Shown: positions 1-11,419 of the stretch, piece by piece
How positions within the stretch are numbered: position 1 is the first letter of the stretch
Layout of the letters: each line of letters starts with the position of its first letter
Assembly: GCA_029817715.1 (NCBI GenBank)
Contig: JARUPY010000455.1
Location: 315,001 to 379,000, forward strand
Source: Melastoma dodecandrum
Taxonomy: Eukaryota; Streptophyta; Magnoliopsida; Myrtales; Melastomataceae
Reading direction: 5' to 3'
Length of the DNA stretch: 64,000 nt
The notes under the pieces: generated by a model
Told to the model about the DNA's origin: nothing
Seen by the model: the letters and a program-made list of their open reading frames with translations, nothing else
Databases searched by the model: none
Translations under genes and position numbers: made by a program

Positions 1-61
1 ACTACCACTAATTACAATTTTATCCATGTTCTTCTGGAATGAAACCAGCACGCACGTGCTC

Positions 62-1291
62 TTGGCCTGTTAGCGCGGGTTGAGCTTTACGTTACCATCG
101 GCCTGTTCTCCTGGGCTGGGCTCCATACCACCATAATCCAACACCCAAGAACTTGGGCAACTCACTGGATCAAATAGAATAGAGTTACACAAGAGAATTA
201 CTACAGCTAAGGATCAAAAGGTTCTTATATGTGTGCAAGCGCACATGGTATCTAGAGACACCTCGCATCGATACATTCGAGCAGCTTGCTCTGGTACTTG
301 TTCCCCAGCACCTGGCAGGGAAATGATCAGCTCAGAGACAACAAAAGTTGAATGACTGGATTCAAAGATTAGTGAAAAGAAAAGCCCCATACATGTATCT
401 TTTCGGTGGTTCTCGGGTCTATGAATGATTTGACAGTGTTCCACAGAATCCTGAACCCAGGACCAGCATTAATGATGAACATGCGATTGAGGGTCTACAA
501 TCAGCGAGCACAGTTGGTCAGCATCCATTCCTGGTCGACCAGGTTATCCCGCCAAAGCAGAGAAACAAAAGGCTGCATTGAAGAAGAGAGCAGAACCTCA
601 GGATAGTTATCTCCATCAATCTTCTGGAGGCAAATGAGAAGCTCCCTCGCAGCTTTGGATAAGTTTTTCAGGCCCTAAGATATCAGTGCATATGAGCAAG
701 AGCAAACAAGCAGATACCAATCGACCCATTGCTTGTATATTCTGGAAGGTGTGAGAGGGATAAAAAAATCGCATGATCTGAATTGAACTGCCCGGACTTT
801 CGATCAGTTTGCAGCATTATGAGCTCTAATATTCCCCGAACCAGAAGATTTTTCTACTCTTCCCCCAATTAAAACCATATGGGCACAATGGACGGTTAGA
901 AAGCACGGGAATTATGCATTAACTAGCTACAGACAGGTAGGCATGACTCACAATGCCTTGAACATCCAAGATGGTTGTGCTCCGGTCAATGTGCTTTTTG
1001 GCTGCGATTGAGCAAGCTGGGAACTTGACCGCAAATGTTCTTTCAAACTCCCTCACGTGGTACTTCAAGTAACTATTCCATGTTCGTCACTTGCATCAGC
1101 TTGTTAGCGTCAACCTTACCCAGACTTTCAATGTAAACAGGTCTCCCATCCTTGTCCGCCCCAAGGTTTCCATGAGGATAGTATTCAAGGACCTCATCGA
1201 TTTCTGGAAAATCATAGTCCTGATTGAAAGCCTCAAACATCATTGACGTGTGTTGTTGCTCGGCGAGAAATTGGAACAAAAATTCTGGCAT
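62..1291 (-). pseudogene. SEC14/SFH-like phosphatidylinositol transfer protein, broken copy
   Basis: Intact relatives (plant SFH proteins with a CRAL-TRIO lipid-binding domain) exchange phosphatidylinositol and phosphatidylcholine and organise membrane signalling. Reading leftwards, the exon near 1226-1073 gives [17 protein letters not shown], then [20 protein letters not shown]. Next come [20 protein letters not shown] and STTILDVQG (1072-952), GLKNLSKAARELLICLQKID (about 675-597), [20 protein letters not shown] (about 507-393) and VLGNKYQSKLLE (about 315-275), with a last piece, SELPKFLG, near 155. GT and AG signals sit at the expected family intron positions. Lesions: after ..VTNME a TAG appears, and the conserved [10 protein letters not shown] resumes one base out of frame (about 1074). 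After ELPKFLG the cysteine-rich stretch is missing and the frame is lost. No 5' exons were found between 1300 and 1900. Introns are kept, so this is a decayed duplicate and not a retrocopy. Sequencing error at the single-base site cannot be excluded. Confidence 0.78.
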
Positions 1292-1918
1292 TTGATATAA
1301 TAAATCTACATGATATCAAGAAACCATTTTTCCCTCTCTCTGTTTAAGATCGATCACTACAATGGCTAAAGACCAAATTAGTATGCAAAGCTTGAGATAG
1401 TGAGTCAATTCGGGAAACAACCCATTTCAAGATTTTTTCTGGGGTGGATTTGGTTCTGGTGAGATATTTTTTTTTAACCCTCTTGTTTGCTGCCAATTTC
1501 GGGTCACCTGACAGTTGGATCGGCAGTAGAGTCAAATAGTCCCGTCTTTAACTGGATTTGGATCAGAAGGAACAACAACACTAGAAGATTTTGCATTAGG
1601 CCATCGGCATCCTGAACTTATTTCTGCAAGTTGTCCGGACAACATCATAGGAGAGTGGAACATTTGTCTGACTCTGATCACTAAATTATCCATCGATCCC
1701 AGTTGGATGAACCATGGGAATATGATTCCCCTAATCCCGAATATTATTGCATCACCCGCATCCATGGCTTTTTCCCCCACTTTCCACAACTTGGCATGTT
1801 ATCAAGTATTACCCAGATCAGATTCTTTGAGATAAATCTCCCCCCAAAAAAAAGAAGCTAATTTACAAAACCCCGAATGAGTAATTTACAGAAAATTTTT
1901 TAAATTACCATTTTTTAG

Positions 1919-2566
1919 TTACAACATGACTGCATGCTCTTCTTCCTTGAGGAACCTCTGCTGCCTCTCAATGAATGCCTCTACGGTTCTCCTGAACTCC
2001 TCGTTACTCATCCTGTCCTCTACGAGACTCCCCTTCTTCTCCAGGACAAACCCCTCGGATTCCGACCGCCGGAGGGCTCGTTGCGGTTTAGCCGCTTGCT
2101 CTCGCCTTAGATCCTCGGACCGGGTCCTCTTGTAGTCCTTTGTGGGAACCTTCCTAACCTCCTCAAGTATGGTTTCCTTGTCCTGGAACTCGATGACAGA
2201 GTGATGATGTTCCTGGTCCCTAACCTTCACGCTCTGCTCCACGAACTCCGTGTAATCGTCGTTCCTTTTACCCGGTTCATGGGCAGAGTGCTGCCCGGAT
2301 TTCGCGAACAGTGTGATGATGATGGCATTGCCGATCACGAACACAAACCGGGGGCTGACGAGCACGAACTTGATTACACGCAAGTACTCGCCTGAGTTCT
2401 TGACGGCTCCCGGAAGCTCGGTGGGGAACCTCGAGACAAATATCAGAACGATGCAGATTTCCACCACCCTGATCAGGCTCCCAATCTTTGCGAGCAGGTT
2501 GCCGGATTTCTGCAGCGCCTTGCAGGATTTTACCGACTTAACGTCCTTCAAATGCCAGGGATCCAT
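1919..2566 (-). CDS. DUF4408/DUF761 plant membrane protein
   Basis: Single-exon gene of 215 residues starting at an ATG at 2566. The N-terminal half has two hydrophobic stretches typical of DUF4408, around residues 30-48 (IRVVEICIVLIFVSRFP) and 62-90 (YLRVIKFVLVSPRFVFVIGN). The middle is charged, with KDYKRTRSEDLRRE and RALRRSESEG. The C-terminus NEEFRRTVEAFIERQQRFLK is the DUF761 signature. Plant proteins with this arrangement are small and poorly characterised, and some respond to stress or cotton-fibre development; no biochemical role is established. It is probably membrane-anchored with a basic, cytosolic tail. The upstream region 2567-2960 is A/T-rich with one 15-G run. Family assignment is firm; function is unknown. 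Confidence 0.85.
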   Translation of the reverse strand: MDPWHLKDVKSVKSCKALQKSGNLLAKIGSLIRVVEICIVLIFVSRFPTELPGAVKNSGEYLRVIKFVLVSPRFVFVIGNAIIITLFAKSGQHSAHEPGKRNDDYTEFVEQSVKVRDQEHHHSVIEFQDKETILEEVRKVPTKDYKRTRSEDLRREQAAKPQRALRRSESEGFVLEKKGSLVEDRMSNEEFRRTVEAFIERQQRFLKEEEHAVML

Positions 2567-3257
2567 CCCCCTGGTATAATAAAAACCAGACAGGACCTCC
2601 CCGGGGACTGATTAGGGGGTGGGGGATTCCCGTGGGTTTCTCACTCAAAAGCGAAGGTGTAGACCGTGAAAGATTGGGAAGCGGTGACCCTTTCTCTGAT
2701 CAGAGCAGTGAGGGAGAACAACACTAACATTATGTTGTTAGAAGACGAGGAATTATTACTACTGCCAAAATAAGACATGGGCAATAATAATAACAGTTAC
2801 AATCAGATTGAAATCCAGCTGCAAGGATTTCAAAACGAACTAAGAAAGAAAGATCAGAACTTGAATACTGGGATTTGTTGTATGAACTGAGAATTCATTT
2901 TCTTCCCTTTTGTTTATAGAATTAGACCGTGGAGGGTTTGATATTTATATTGGGGGGGGGGGGGGGCCAAGGTTCAGGACCTCTTAATTATTATTATTGA
3001 ATTATCTTAATTGGGGTCGTGGAACAAAGGACAAATGCATAAATTCCACGCTTTTAATTTATCCGCCCATAATTTGTTATAAAGAGAAAAGAAGCCCCTC
3101 CCCTCCCCCCTTTATCTTAAAACGAAACACAGAACCAAATTCCTCAGAGGAGATCGAGGCCCGACAGTCGTTTAATATTCCACTAAATGCTGTTATCTGC
3201 ATAATTCTAACAAAAGAAAAAGAAAACCAGATGTGGAATGCACAGTCACCCATCTTC

Positions 3258-3348
3258 CATCAGTTTGATTGATTCCCACCATCTTCTGCTGCTTCTTCGT
3301 ATCTTGCTAGCTAAGAAAAAGGGGCACATCAGTTTGATTGATTCCCAC
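3258..3348 (+). repeat. 22-bp direct repeat, two copies 69 bp apart
   Basis: The same 22 bases, beginning CATCAGTTTGATTGATTCCC, occur at 3258-3279 and at 3327-3348. There is no coding content between them. It is probably a small local duplication. Confidence 0.8.
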
Positions 3349-3439
3349 TGTAGATAAGGAAACAGAAAAGGATAACCTGCAGAAGACAAATATATCATTA
3401 TTACATATCGCTTTGTAATGCATACTTTTTTATTTTAAT

Positions 3440-3790
3440 TTATAGGTTGTTATTCCATCGGGATTGGAAGGAACCACAGAGATAAGGAACTGCATCATTG
3501 ACAAGAATGCCAAGATCAGTAAAAACGTGATCACTGCCAACACATATGTAAGTTCACTAGAATTACTGTTACTTCCATCCATTCCTTGATCCCGGTTGGC
3601 ACCGTGGCATTCAAAGTCAGGTCTGTGACTCGGGGAGTTCAAGAAGCAGACGGACTGGATGAGGGATTTTACATTCGATCAGGAGAAGTTATTGTAGTTC
3701 TTGAGAAGGCGACAATTGAGGATGTCACTGTCATATGCAAAGAAGTACTTAAAAGGCTACAAACTAGGAAATACACTGTGGAACAATAAC
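3440..3790 (+). pseudogene. ADP-glucose pyrophosphorylase large-subunit C-terminal relic
   Basis: Intact AGPase makes ADP-glucose for starch synthesis in plastids; the large subunit is mainly regulatory. Only the last two exons are visible. After a TTTATAG acceptor, the segment 3449-3549 reads IRNCIIDKNAKISKNVI. A GTAAGT donor follows, then an intron to ..GTCAG at about 3621. The next exon reads GVQEADGLDEGFYIRSG and then LEKATIEDVTVI. These match the end of the large subunit, where the beta-helix finishes with EGFYIRSG and DGTVI-stop. Lesions: upstream of IRNC the expected PIGIG..NTEIR is in another frame because of an extra C near 3475. The terminal stop codon reads TGC, so the frame runs on to 3789. 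No upstream exons were found. It is a truncated, decayed, intron-bearing copy. The opposite-strand 70-codon ORF at 3430-3642 is a shadow. Confidence 0.75.
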
Positions 3791-3964
3791 GAAACATACG
3801 CAACCGAACTTGGCCGATCCAATCTGGAGATGTTCCTACCATGTCGGGAAGTTAGTGTAATGAAGACAATCAATCATCCGATGTCCCTTTCTCTTGCTCG
3901 ATGTTCCACGCTAATGGAAGTTTTTAAAAAGAAGACACTTGAATCGTGGGCTCATTCCAGAACA

Positions 3965-4114
3965 CGATCCAGCCCAAATTTGGAAATGGGCTTTTCATGC
4001 AGCGAGGGTCCATTCATTTGGATCTGGGCTGATTATCCTCGCATTGGCGGCAAATATGCAGAGGGAGGAAAAACCCTAGAATTCCCGACGGCGGTGGTTT
4101 GTGACTAGGGGAAA
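3965..4114 (+). promoter_or_regulatory. Core promoter and 5' UTR of SPB1 with telo-box
   Basis: An AAACCCTA telo-box lies at 4071-4078, about 35 bases before the SPB1 start codon. GGGCT/AGCCCA site-II-like motifs lie near 3971-4031. In plants this pairing is typical of ribosome-biogenesis genes, which fits SPB1. The motifs are seen directly; the regulatory role is inferred. Confidence 0.5.
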
Positions 4115-7100
4115 ATGGGGAAGGTGAAGGGTAAGCACCGTCTGGACAAGTTTTACAGGCTAGCGAAGGAGCACGGCTACCGATCCCGAGCCTCATGGAA
4201 ACTCATCCAGCTCGACTCCAAGCACGACTTCCTCCGCTCCTCCCGCGCCGTCCTCGACCTCTGCGCTGCCCCTGGCGGTTGGATGCAGGTCGCCGTCCAG
4301 CGTGTCCCCGTCGCCAGTCTCGTCCTCGGCATCGATCTCGTCCCTATCGCGCCCATTCGCGGCGCCATCTCCTTCGAGGCCGACATCACCCGTCCCGAGT
4401 GTAAGGCCGGGATCAAGCGCGTCATGGGGGAGCGTGGAGTTAGGGCTTTCGACCTCGTGTTGCATGATGGATCGCCGAATGTTGGTGGTGCATGGGCGCA
4501 GGAAGCCGTTAGTCAGAACGCTCTCGTGATCGATGCAGTCAAGCTCGCTACTCAGTTTCTTGCGCCCAAGGGTAACTTTGTTACCAAGGTATGCTCGTTA
4601 TTTTTTTGTGAAGAAAATCCACATATTAAGAAAGAGAGGGAGATTTCTGTCTAATATCCGTTGTCTTTTTATTAGGTTTTCAGGTCGCAAGACTACAATG
4701 CAGTCCTCTATTGTCTGAAACAGGTAGAATACATTCCCGGCCCTATTTTTTGATGAAAGAGAAGTTTTTTTATGTTCGTGTTGCGACTCGATATCATTTT
4801 TAAATGACTGTTGGTTTCTTTTGTTGGAATGACTTCCTAGTTGTTCGAGAAGGTTGAGGTCGATAAGCCTGCGGCTAGTCGGTCCACTTCGGCGGAGATA
4901 TTCGTCTTAGGTTTGAAGTACAAAGCCCCAGCAAAAATTGATCCAAGATTACTCGATTTTAAACATTTGTTCCAAGGACCCATTGACCATCCCAAGAAGG
5001 TAGATGTTTCAGTATATCTGGTACTGCTGTCTTGTTCAGTTTCCACGTTCATTTGCTTTTGCTAATGATCTCGCCTAACAGGTGGTGGATGTTCTAAGAG
5101 GAACAAAACAAAAGAGACATCGAGATGGGTAAGCGTTCTTTTGGGGATGTGTGAACCTGACTGCTACACATCCGTAGATCATTTCTTGATGTCTCCTCAT
5201 TACGGGGTGTTGTAGGTATGAAGATGGAGACGTGACTTTAAGGAAAGTATCATCAGCCGCCGACTTTATTTGGTCGGATACTCCACTGGAGATCCTTGGT
5301 TCAGTCTCAACCATATCATTTGATGATCCAGCCAGTTTGCCTTTCAAGGAGCATGATCTCACTACCCAAGAGGTAATAACCTAAGTCCTTCAATTTTTAA
5401 TATTTGAATTGCCTGAACTTATTTTCCATGTTAAGAATTTGGTTATCCTCTACTGGGGTGCAGGTCAAACTGTTATGTGAGGATCTTCGTGTTTTGGGAA
5501 AGCAAGACTTCAAGCATCTTTTGAAGTAAGTATTGTGATCGGTGAATGTGCTTCTCTCCCAACTATTCTGCCGACATATTGTCCTGGGACGTTGCTGTGT
5601 TATCGGTGAATGTGATGGGAAAATATCTTGTTTGCAGGTGGAGAATGCACGTCAGGAAGGCATTTGCTCCTACAAAGAACACTGATTCGATTAACAAAGC
5701 TGTTGAGAGTGATAACAAGGAAGATGAGGATGACAGGATACTCAATGAAATGGAAGAGATGCAAGATGCCTTGGACCGCAAGAAGAAGCGTCAGAAAAAG
5801 CTCCTTGCGAAAAGACGGGCAAAGGTTTCCTTTCGTGCACGTGCAATGTTTTTTTTGCTTCTGACATAGAATCTGTTTCTGATAAATGCATAAAGAAAGA
5901 TTTTATCATTGCTCATACTGACATTGTCGACTCTTTCAGGACAAGGCGAGGAAGGCTACAGGGATTCAAATTGATGCTTTGGAAGATGGTTATATTGACG
6001 AAGAGTTGTTTTCGCTCTCATCTATCAAGGTAGTACTACTACCTCTCTAATGTACCACTCCCTGGATGATATACTCCTAACCCACAAGGTACCAGGATGG
6101 AGATTATAAATTTTGCTTTTGTTGATCGTACAGGGGAAAAAAGAGTTGGTAGCACTTGATGCGTCCAATCTTGACGAGGAGACAAGGCTGAGAGGAAGTG
6201 ATGATGAAGAGGTCATGAAGGAAAGTGAGAGGCAGTCTTCCAGTGATGTTGATTCTGATGAAGAGCGCAGAAGGTTCATGTTTCTTTCTGGTCGTTAATG
6301 ATGGTTCAATTCTATGTGGAGAATTCAATTTGAAAAACTTCTCATGTCGTAGATATGATGAAAAATTGGAAGAGTTACTTGACCTAGCATATGAACGCTT
6401 TGCATCAAGAAAGGAGGGTAGTACAAAACAGAGGAAGCGTGCCAAACAAGCTTACGTCGACAAGGATCAGCTATTGCAGGTTAGAGCCAAACTGGCTGTT
6501 TACCAAGTCTTGAGCGTCTTGTTTTATAATTTTTCTCCTCTGGTAAGTGGTTTGTGAACTGTCCATTTGGTGAAGTGGACTTACCTCTCACTGAAGGATG
6601 TTTATTATTTTCTGGCCTTGGTTACTATGTCGCATTTATTTTCTCGAGGCATTAATTCATCTTAATAAAATAAAAGGTAGCAGTGTTATTATAGCTTGCA
6701 TCTAGTAATGATATTTCATCGTGGATATCCATAGGATACTGAAGAAGACATGCCTGTGCATTCCGATGACGAGTCAGACAAAGCTGGCAATGATGAAACT
6801 AATCCACTGATGGTCTCCCTTGATAATGGGGCAGCACCGACACAAGAGGAAATGACAAGCAAGTGGTTTAGCCAAGACATCTTTGCTGAAGCCGTGGAGG
6901 GTGGCGACTTGGGGGAATTTGATAGTGAGGATGAGATGCAGATGGCCGAGCCCAAAGAAAAGCGTGCTAAACTAGAAGACAATAGGGCGGGAAATAATGT
7001 GGCGTTGTCTACGAAAAATGAGATCGATGGTAAGGGTGGAGATGACTTTGAGATAGTCCCTGCACCTGCTACCCATTCAAGCGACGAATCTTCCTCGAGT

Positions 7101-7772
7101 GATTCAGAGGAAGAAGATGATGATACAAAAGCCGAGATCTTGGCTTGTGCTAAGAAGATGCTGCGGAAAAGGAAGAGAGAGCAAATTCTTGATGATGCAT
7201 ACAATAAATACATGTTTGATGATGAGGGACTGCCCAAATGGTTTTTAGAAGAGGAACAAAGACACCGAGTACCGATTAAACCCATTACTAAAGAGGAGAT
7301 TGCTGCAATGAGGGCACAATTCAAAGAGATAGATGCTCGGCCGGCGAAGAAGGTGGCAGAGGCCAAAAACAGGAAGAAGCGAGCTGCAATGAGGAAGCTA
7401 GAGAAGGTCCGTAAGAAGGCAAACACGATATCGGACCAGGCTGACATATCAGATCGGTCCAAGAGGAAGATGATAGACCAATTATACAAGAAGGCTGCCC
7501 CCAAGAGGCCTCAGAAGGAGTACGTGGTTGCCAAGAAGGGGGTCCAAGTGAAGGGTGGGAAGGGTAAAGTCATTGTCGATCGGCGTATGAAAAAGGACGC
7601 CAGGACTCGGGGCATGGGCAAGCCTGGGAGAGGCAGTTCCTCGAAGAAGGGCAAGAATGTTAAATCACGAAATGGAAAAGGTTCCGGATCCAGAAATGGC
7701 CCGGCAAGGAAGGGCGGGAAGCCTACTAGAGGGGGAAACAAAGGGAGAAGAAAGATGGGCATGCAAGACTAA
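4115..7772 (+). CDS. SPB1: SPB1-like nucleolar rRNA 2'-O-methyltransferase (FtsJ family)
   Basis: S-adenosylmethionine-dependent 2'-O-ribose methyltransferase. Yeast Spb1 modifies the large-subunit rRNA A-loop in the nucleolus during 60S maturation. Eleven exons: 4115-4588, 4676-4723, 4841-4999, 5082-5128, 5216-5372, 5464-5525, 5638-5824, 5940-6029, 6134-6273, 6353-6479 and 6735-7772. They join in frame to 842 residues, almost the same length as yeast Spb1 (841). The N-terminal FtsJ domain (about 1-205) has the SAM site LDLCAAPGGW (47-56) and the K-D-K-E catalytic tetrad at K29, D118, K158 and E193. The central DUF3381 region (about 230-400) is rich in Lys/Glu. The last exon holds the Spb1 C-terminal domain, including WFLEEEQRH, and ends in a Lys/Arg/Gly-rich tail that looks like a nucleolar localisation signal. 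All splice sites are GT-AG. Start: the first ATG, giving MGKVKGKHRLDKFYRLAKEH as in the family. No lesion seen. Confidence 0.95.
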
Positions 7773-9468
7773 GGTTCGGGCATTTTACTTAATTCAAGAA
7801 ACTAGGAAACTACAAACATTCTTTCTTCATTAATGTATCTCAATCTTGTTCCGTTTGACGCCATAATATGATGTGGATCTCGCATATATGAAACCCAGTT
7901 GTCGGGCCTTTACTACTGCCGAATGGGATGGATAATGCCTTAATTGCAGCAATTGGGGATGGTGGGAAAATTGGCCAGAGCTGAAAAAGGTAGAGAGGTT
8001 TTTGGGACCATGAAAAAGGGGAAGGGATGCTAAAGAATTCATACATCAACGTCCATCCCGGGGGGGAAGAGAAACCGAATCTAGGAGATCTTGGGGTAAT
8101 GTAAAGGGATGAGTCCCCCCCTCCCCTCCCCCACACGAGAAGCAACAGGACCATTCCTCTCCTCTCCTCTCCTCTCCTCTCCTCTTCTCCCTTTTCTTTT
8201 TCATCCTTCTTTCCCCACAATCAGTGTAAAATGGCCTTTGAGCGTGATAGAAAGGGAAAGATGCCCTTTCTCCACCTAAGAAGATTTGATGGCATTCAAT
8301 GGAGAGGAAAACTGCAGGCTTAACAAAGTATTTCTGCAGTTTGGTCCCCCCTCCCTCTCCTTTTCTTAACTTTTTCATCCTTTCGTTTGGGAACCTCTCC
8401 TTTCAGGCACCCAGAGAGACCTCCGTCGCATATCGGTTCTCAGTTTTTTTTTTTCATAGTTGCTTTGGATAACGTATGCATGAACCCAAGTGAGGCCAAA
8501 TTCCGCTTGCCTCGCGGGTATGCATGCATCCATACCGCGCTTTCGGTTCGTCGACGACATTCATTGCGCAGAAGAATGGTGCCCCGGACACCATTCCCTG
8601 TATTAAAAAACTCGATCGATGTTGTCTCATGCAAGCAAGTTGTCCACGTTCTTCCACATTCGACGTGTGCCAAGCAACCGAGTCTTTTAACCCGTGGAAA
8701 AACAAAAAGAGGGAAGAGGGAGGGGGGAGGGGAGGATTCAACCTCGACACCCATCAACGACACCAGTTTTAATATACATTTTTTTCTAAAAAAAAAAAAA
8801 ATGTCAGAAGAGGGAGGGGGGAGGGACTGAGAGTGATGGGACAATGCAACTATGGTTATTTATTTATTTATTATTGAATTTGGGAATTGAATCTCTCTCA
8901 GCCATCCCTACCCGACACTTGAAATTGTCTCCTATCGCCATCATCTTTTTCTTCTTAAAAAGAGAAAATTATCATCATCATTTTCAATGGGGAGGCCAGG
9001 CAAACACTACATGATTGATATTGATACACCCCCACCCCCCCTGTCGTTGTGTACATCCGACACAAAAATGGTCAGACGTTGTCTGTCTGAGCAATGTCGA
9101 TTGCAATGACATCTTCTTTCTGTTTTTTTTTTTTATCATTCCCCTTGATTAAGATTGGCTAAAGACATTTATTAAAAAAAAAAAAAAACTGGTGGGGGTG
9201 GGCTCAAACATTACAGAGTAAGTGTGGTTACAAGCTATAAACAGAAAAAAGGGTTAATATATATTTATATTTATAATAATAAATCCAATCTGATGCAATC
9301 ACATCTGAAGAAGCTTCATATTGGCAGTAGACTCCAATTGTCCTGCAATTAAAAAATGAGTCAATCTCCAAATGAGACATGTGGGTCTGTCTGCCTTTGA
9401 TCTTCTCCATCATTAATTAGCAAGTTTCACATATCCCGTTTCATAATTAAAGAGGAAGAATATCTTTC
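7773..9468. other. Intergenic, low complexity
   Basis: The stretch separates the 3' ends of the convergent SPB1 (+) and bHLH (-) genes. It contains a TCCTC pentanucleotide array (8155-8185), poly-A/T runs and poly-pyrimidine tracts. Open frames on both strands here have composition-driven sequences (Ser/Pro/Phe/Arg-rich) and no family similarity that I recognise. Confidence 0.6.
8155..8185. repeat. (TCCTC)n microsatellite
   Basis: About six perfect copies of the pentamer TCCTC lie inside a longer pyrimidine tract. Confidence 0.9.
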
Positions 9469-11314
9469 TTATCCCTTTTCATTACCTCCTGAGAGTAGAT
9501 AACTTGGAATGGGCATTCCTCTTGCTTGCTGGAACTCAATATTGTAAAGATTCTGTTGTAGGCTCATGTCATCATCCCATGTTGTTGTTGCAGATTGTGC
9601 CTGCATTTGCTGCAGTAACACAAGCGCGCGCGCGCGCGAGATAACCGAGTCCTCGTTAAGCACCACACCATTCACAGTAGATTTTGGAATGGGCAGAGGC
9701 GAATGAAGATTACCGCAAAGCTCGGCGCTTCGAGGAACTTCTCGGTGGCTGGCAAGGGAGCGCTTATCGTCCTCCACAGGCCCTGGTCGGGATTGTTAAC
9801 CCCTAGTTCCATCCCCATGCACGAGACAACTTGATTCCCCGGGTTGAAATGGATGTAACCTTGGTTGGTTAACTCGGAGGTGCCCCCGGCCTCGACGGCG
9901 GCGGGGAAGTTGGGTGCGCAGGCTGGGCTTATCTGTAAAGATACCAAAATAACAGGAATAAAGGTGGGGGTGTGAAGGGAGAAAAGGCCAAAGATTTCTG
10001 GTGAAATCACACAGACAGGATTAGTGTGAAGAGGAGGAGTTAGGACATCTGTGGTTACCTCTTTCGCGAAGAGGCTGTCGATGTCGATGTCAAGCCTAGG
10101 GTTGACAGCAGCCAGTTTCATGGACAGGAACTGATGAAGAAAACAAAATCCAATTAGCCAAAACAAGAACAAACAAACAGCAGTCCATAACTAACATTAA
10201 TTATAGTAATGTGATCGGGTTTTTTTTTTTACCTCGACTTGCCGTTGGAGGGACTGGACATAGTTGATGATCTCGTCGAGCATTCCGGCTTTCCCGGTGA
10301 TCTTGTTGCATCCCGGAACCAAATCTTGCAGGAACTTCATCCTCTCGCTTATCTTTTCCCGCCTCACCTGGAAATCCCGAGCGTCAAACATAAAGAAGGC
10401 TCGGACGGTGGTAAAAAAAACGAAAGGCTCGGACAATTCACTTACTCTTTCGGCCAGGCTGTGGCTATCGGTGGCCTGGCCGCGGCGGGCTCGGACATGG
10501 ATGTAATCTTGTTTCAGGGAGGCCTCGGAGTTCTTGGCGTGCTCCGCGGGAGGGGCTCCCTTCTTGTTGTTCTTGCGGTCGTTGTTGTTGTTATAGCTCT
10601 GGACAGTGAACTTAGACTCCGTTTCTTCAGTGCATCCTCTCATCTTCTTCTCTTCGTTGTCATCCTCCGTCTACTCAACCATTTAAAACCATAAACCCAA
10701 AAAAATTAAAACAAAATATAAAGATAATACCATCATCTCTCATCACACATTCCTTAAATTGACTCCTCCTCCTCCTAAATTAATTAAATAAATACCTTAA
10801 CAACAGTCAACTGGTCGACCTTTCTCTTCCTTAACCCCTCCTTCCCAACTTGACCATGACCACGACCACTCTTCTGATCTCCCATCACACACTCCTCGAC
10901 TTTCTCCACCGCTGCCACAACCGGCATCGACATGGCCGTAGTGGCAGCCTGAGCCAGAGACGCCACCGGGTTCTTCGGAACCATCCCATAATTCTGCTCC
11001 AGCAACGCTGGGCCACCGCAGAACCCTCCAAAATCGGGCCAGTTGTCGTAAACTCCCGGATCGAGCTTGACGGGATGGTTGTTGGAGGCATCGGCAACCA
11101 CCAGACCCTGGCTGGTCATGCAGAACGCTGCTCCTCCTCCGTTGATGCCAGGACCGAAGAAATCCTCGTAAATCCCCTGTTGTTGTTGTTGCTGGTGCTG
11201 CTGCTGGTGACACTTGAGAGTAGAGCACTGTCGCTCGAGGACGGTCATGTGAGGACAATAAGCCCCGGAAGGGTTAACGCATTGCAGCATTTCAGGGAAT
11301 GTAGCGCCGTTCAT
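9469..11314 (-). CDS. bHLH transcription factor, CIB1-like (subgroup XII)
   Basis: Nuclear DNA-binding factor. Arabidopsis CIB1 (bHLH63) binds E-boxes and interacts with cryptochrome 2 to promote flowering; that role is only inferred here. Six exons, reading leftwards: 11314-10796, 10670-10446, 10367-10233, 10130-10059, 9932-9714 and 9600-9469, giving 433 residues in frame. The open frame continues upstream to a TTG, but the first ATG ([10 protein letters not shown]) at 11314 is the sensible start. The N-terminus has a Gln/His run and a KKMRG basic stretch. The bHLH domain reads [20 protein letters not shown], then [16 protein letters not shown] and [15 protein letters not shown]. It is followed by the subgroup hallmark [15 protein letters not shown]. 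The His-Glu-Arg residues needed for E-box contact are present. The C-terminus has [12 protein letters not shown], resembling the end of CIB1. Exon 6 starts beside a (GC)n tract at 9629-9640. Confidence 0.93.
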
Positions 11315-11402
11315 AACAGGCAAAACGATCAAACAAGACGACGAAGATAAGTGGAAAGAGAGAGGGATGAATTTTATTTTTAGGGGGTGTGTGTTGGGGG
11401 GA

Positions 11403-11419
11403 GGGGGGGGGGGGGGGGG
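11403..11419 (+). repeat. 17-base poly-G run
   Basis: An uninterrupted run of 17 G lies about 90 bases upstream of the bHLH start codon, in its promoter or 5' UTR (so it is poly-C on the transcribed sense). A poly-T run follows at about 11449-11466. Confidence 0.9.

Noticed and set aside
8046..8844. Several overlapping ORFs of 80-150 codons
   Set aside because: They are driven by the TCCTC repeat and poly-pyrimidine composition; no conserved motif or splice context.
11315..11332. Six extra codons upstream of the bHLH start (opening at TTG)
   Set aside because: There is no [13 protein letters not shown] at 11314 is the first plausible start.
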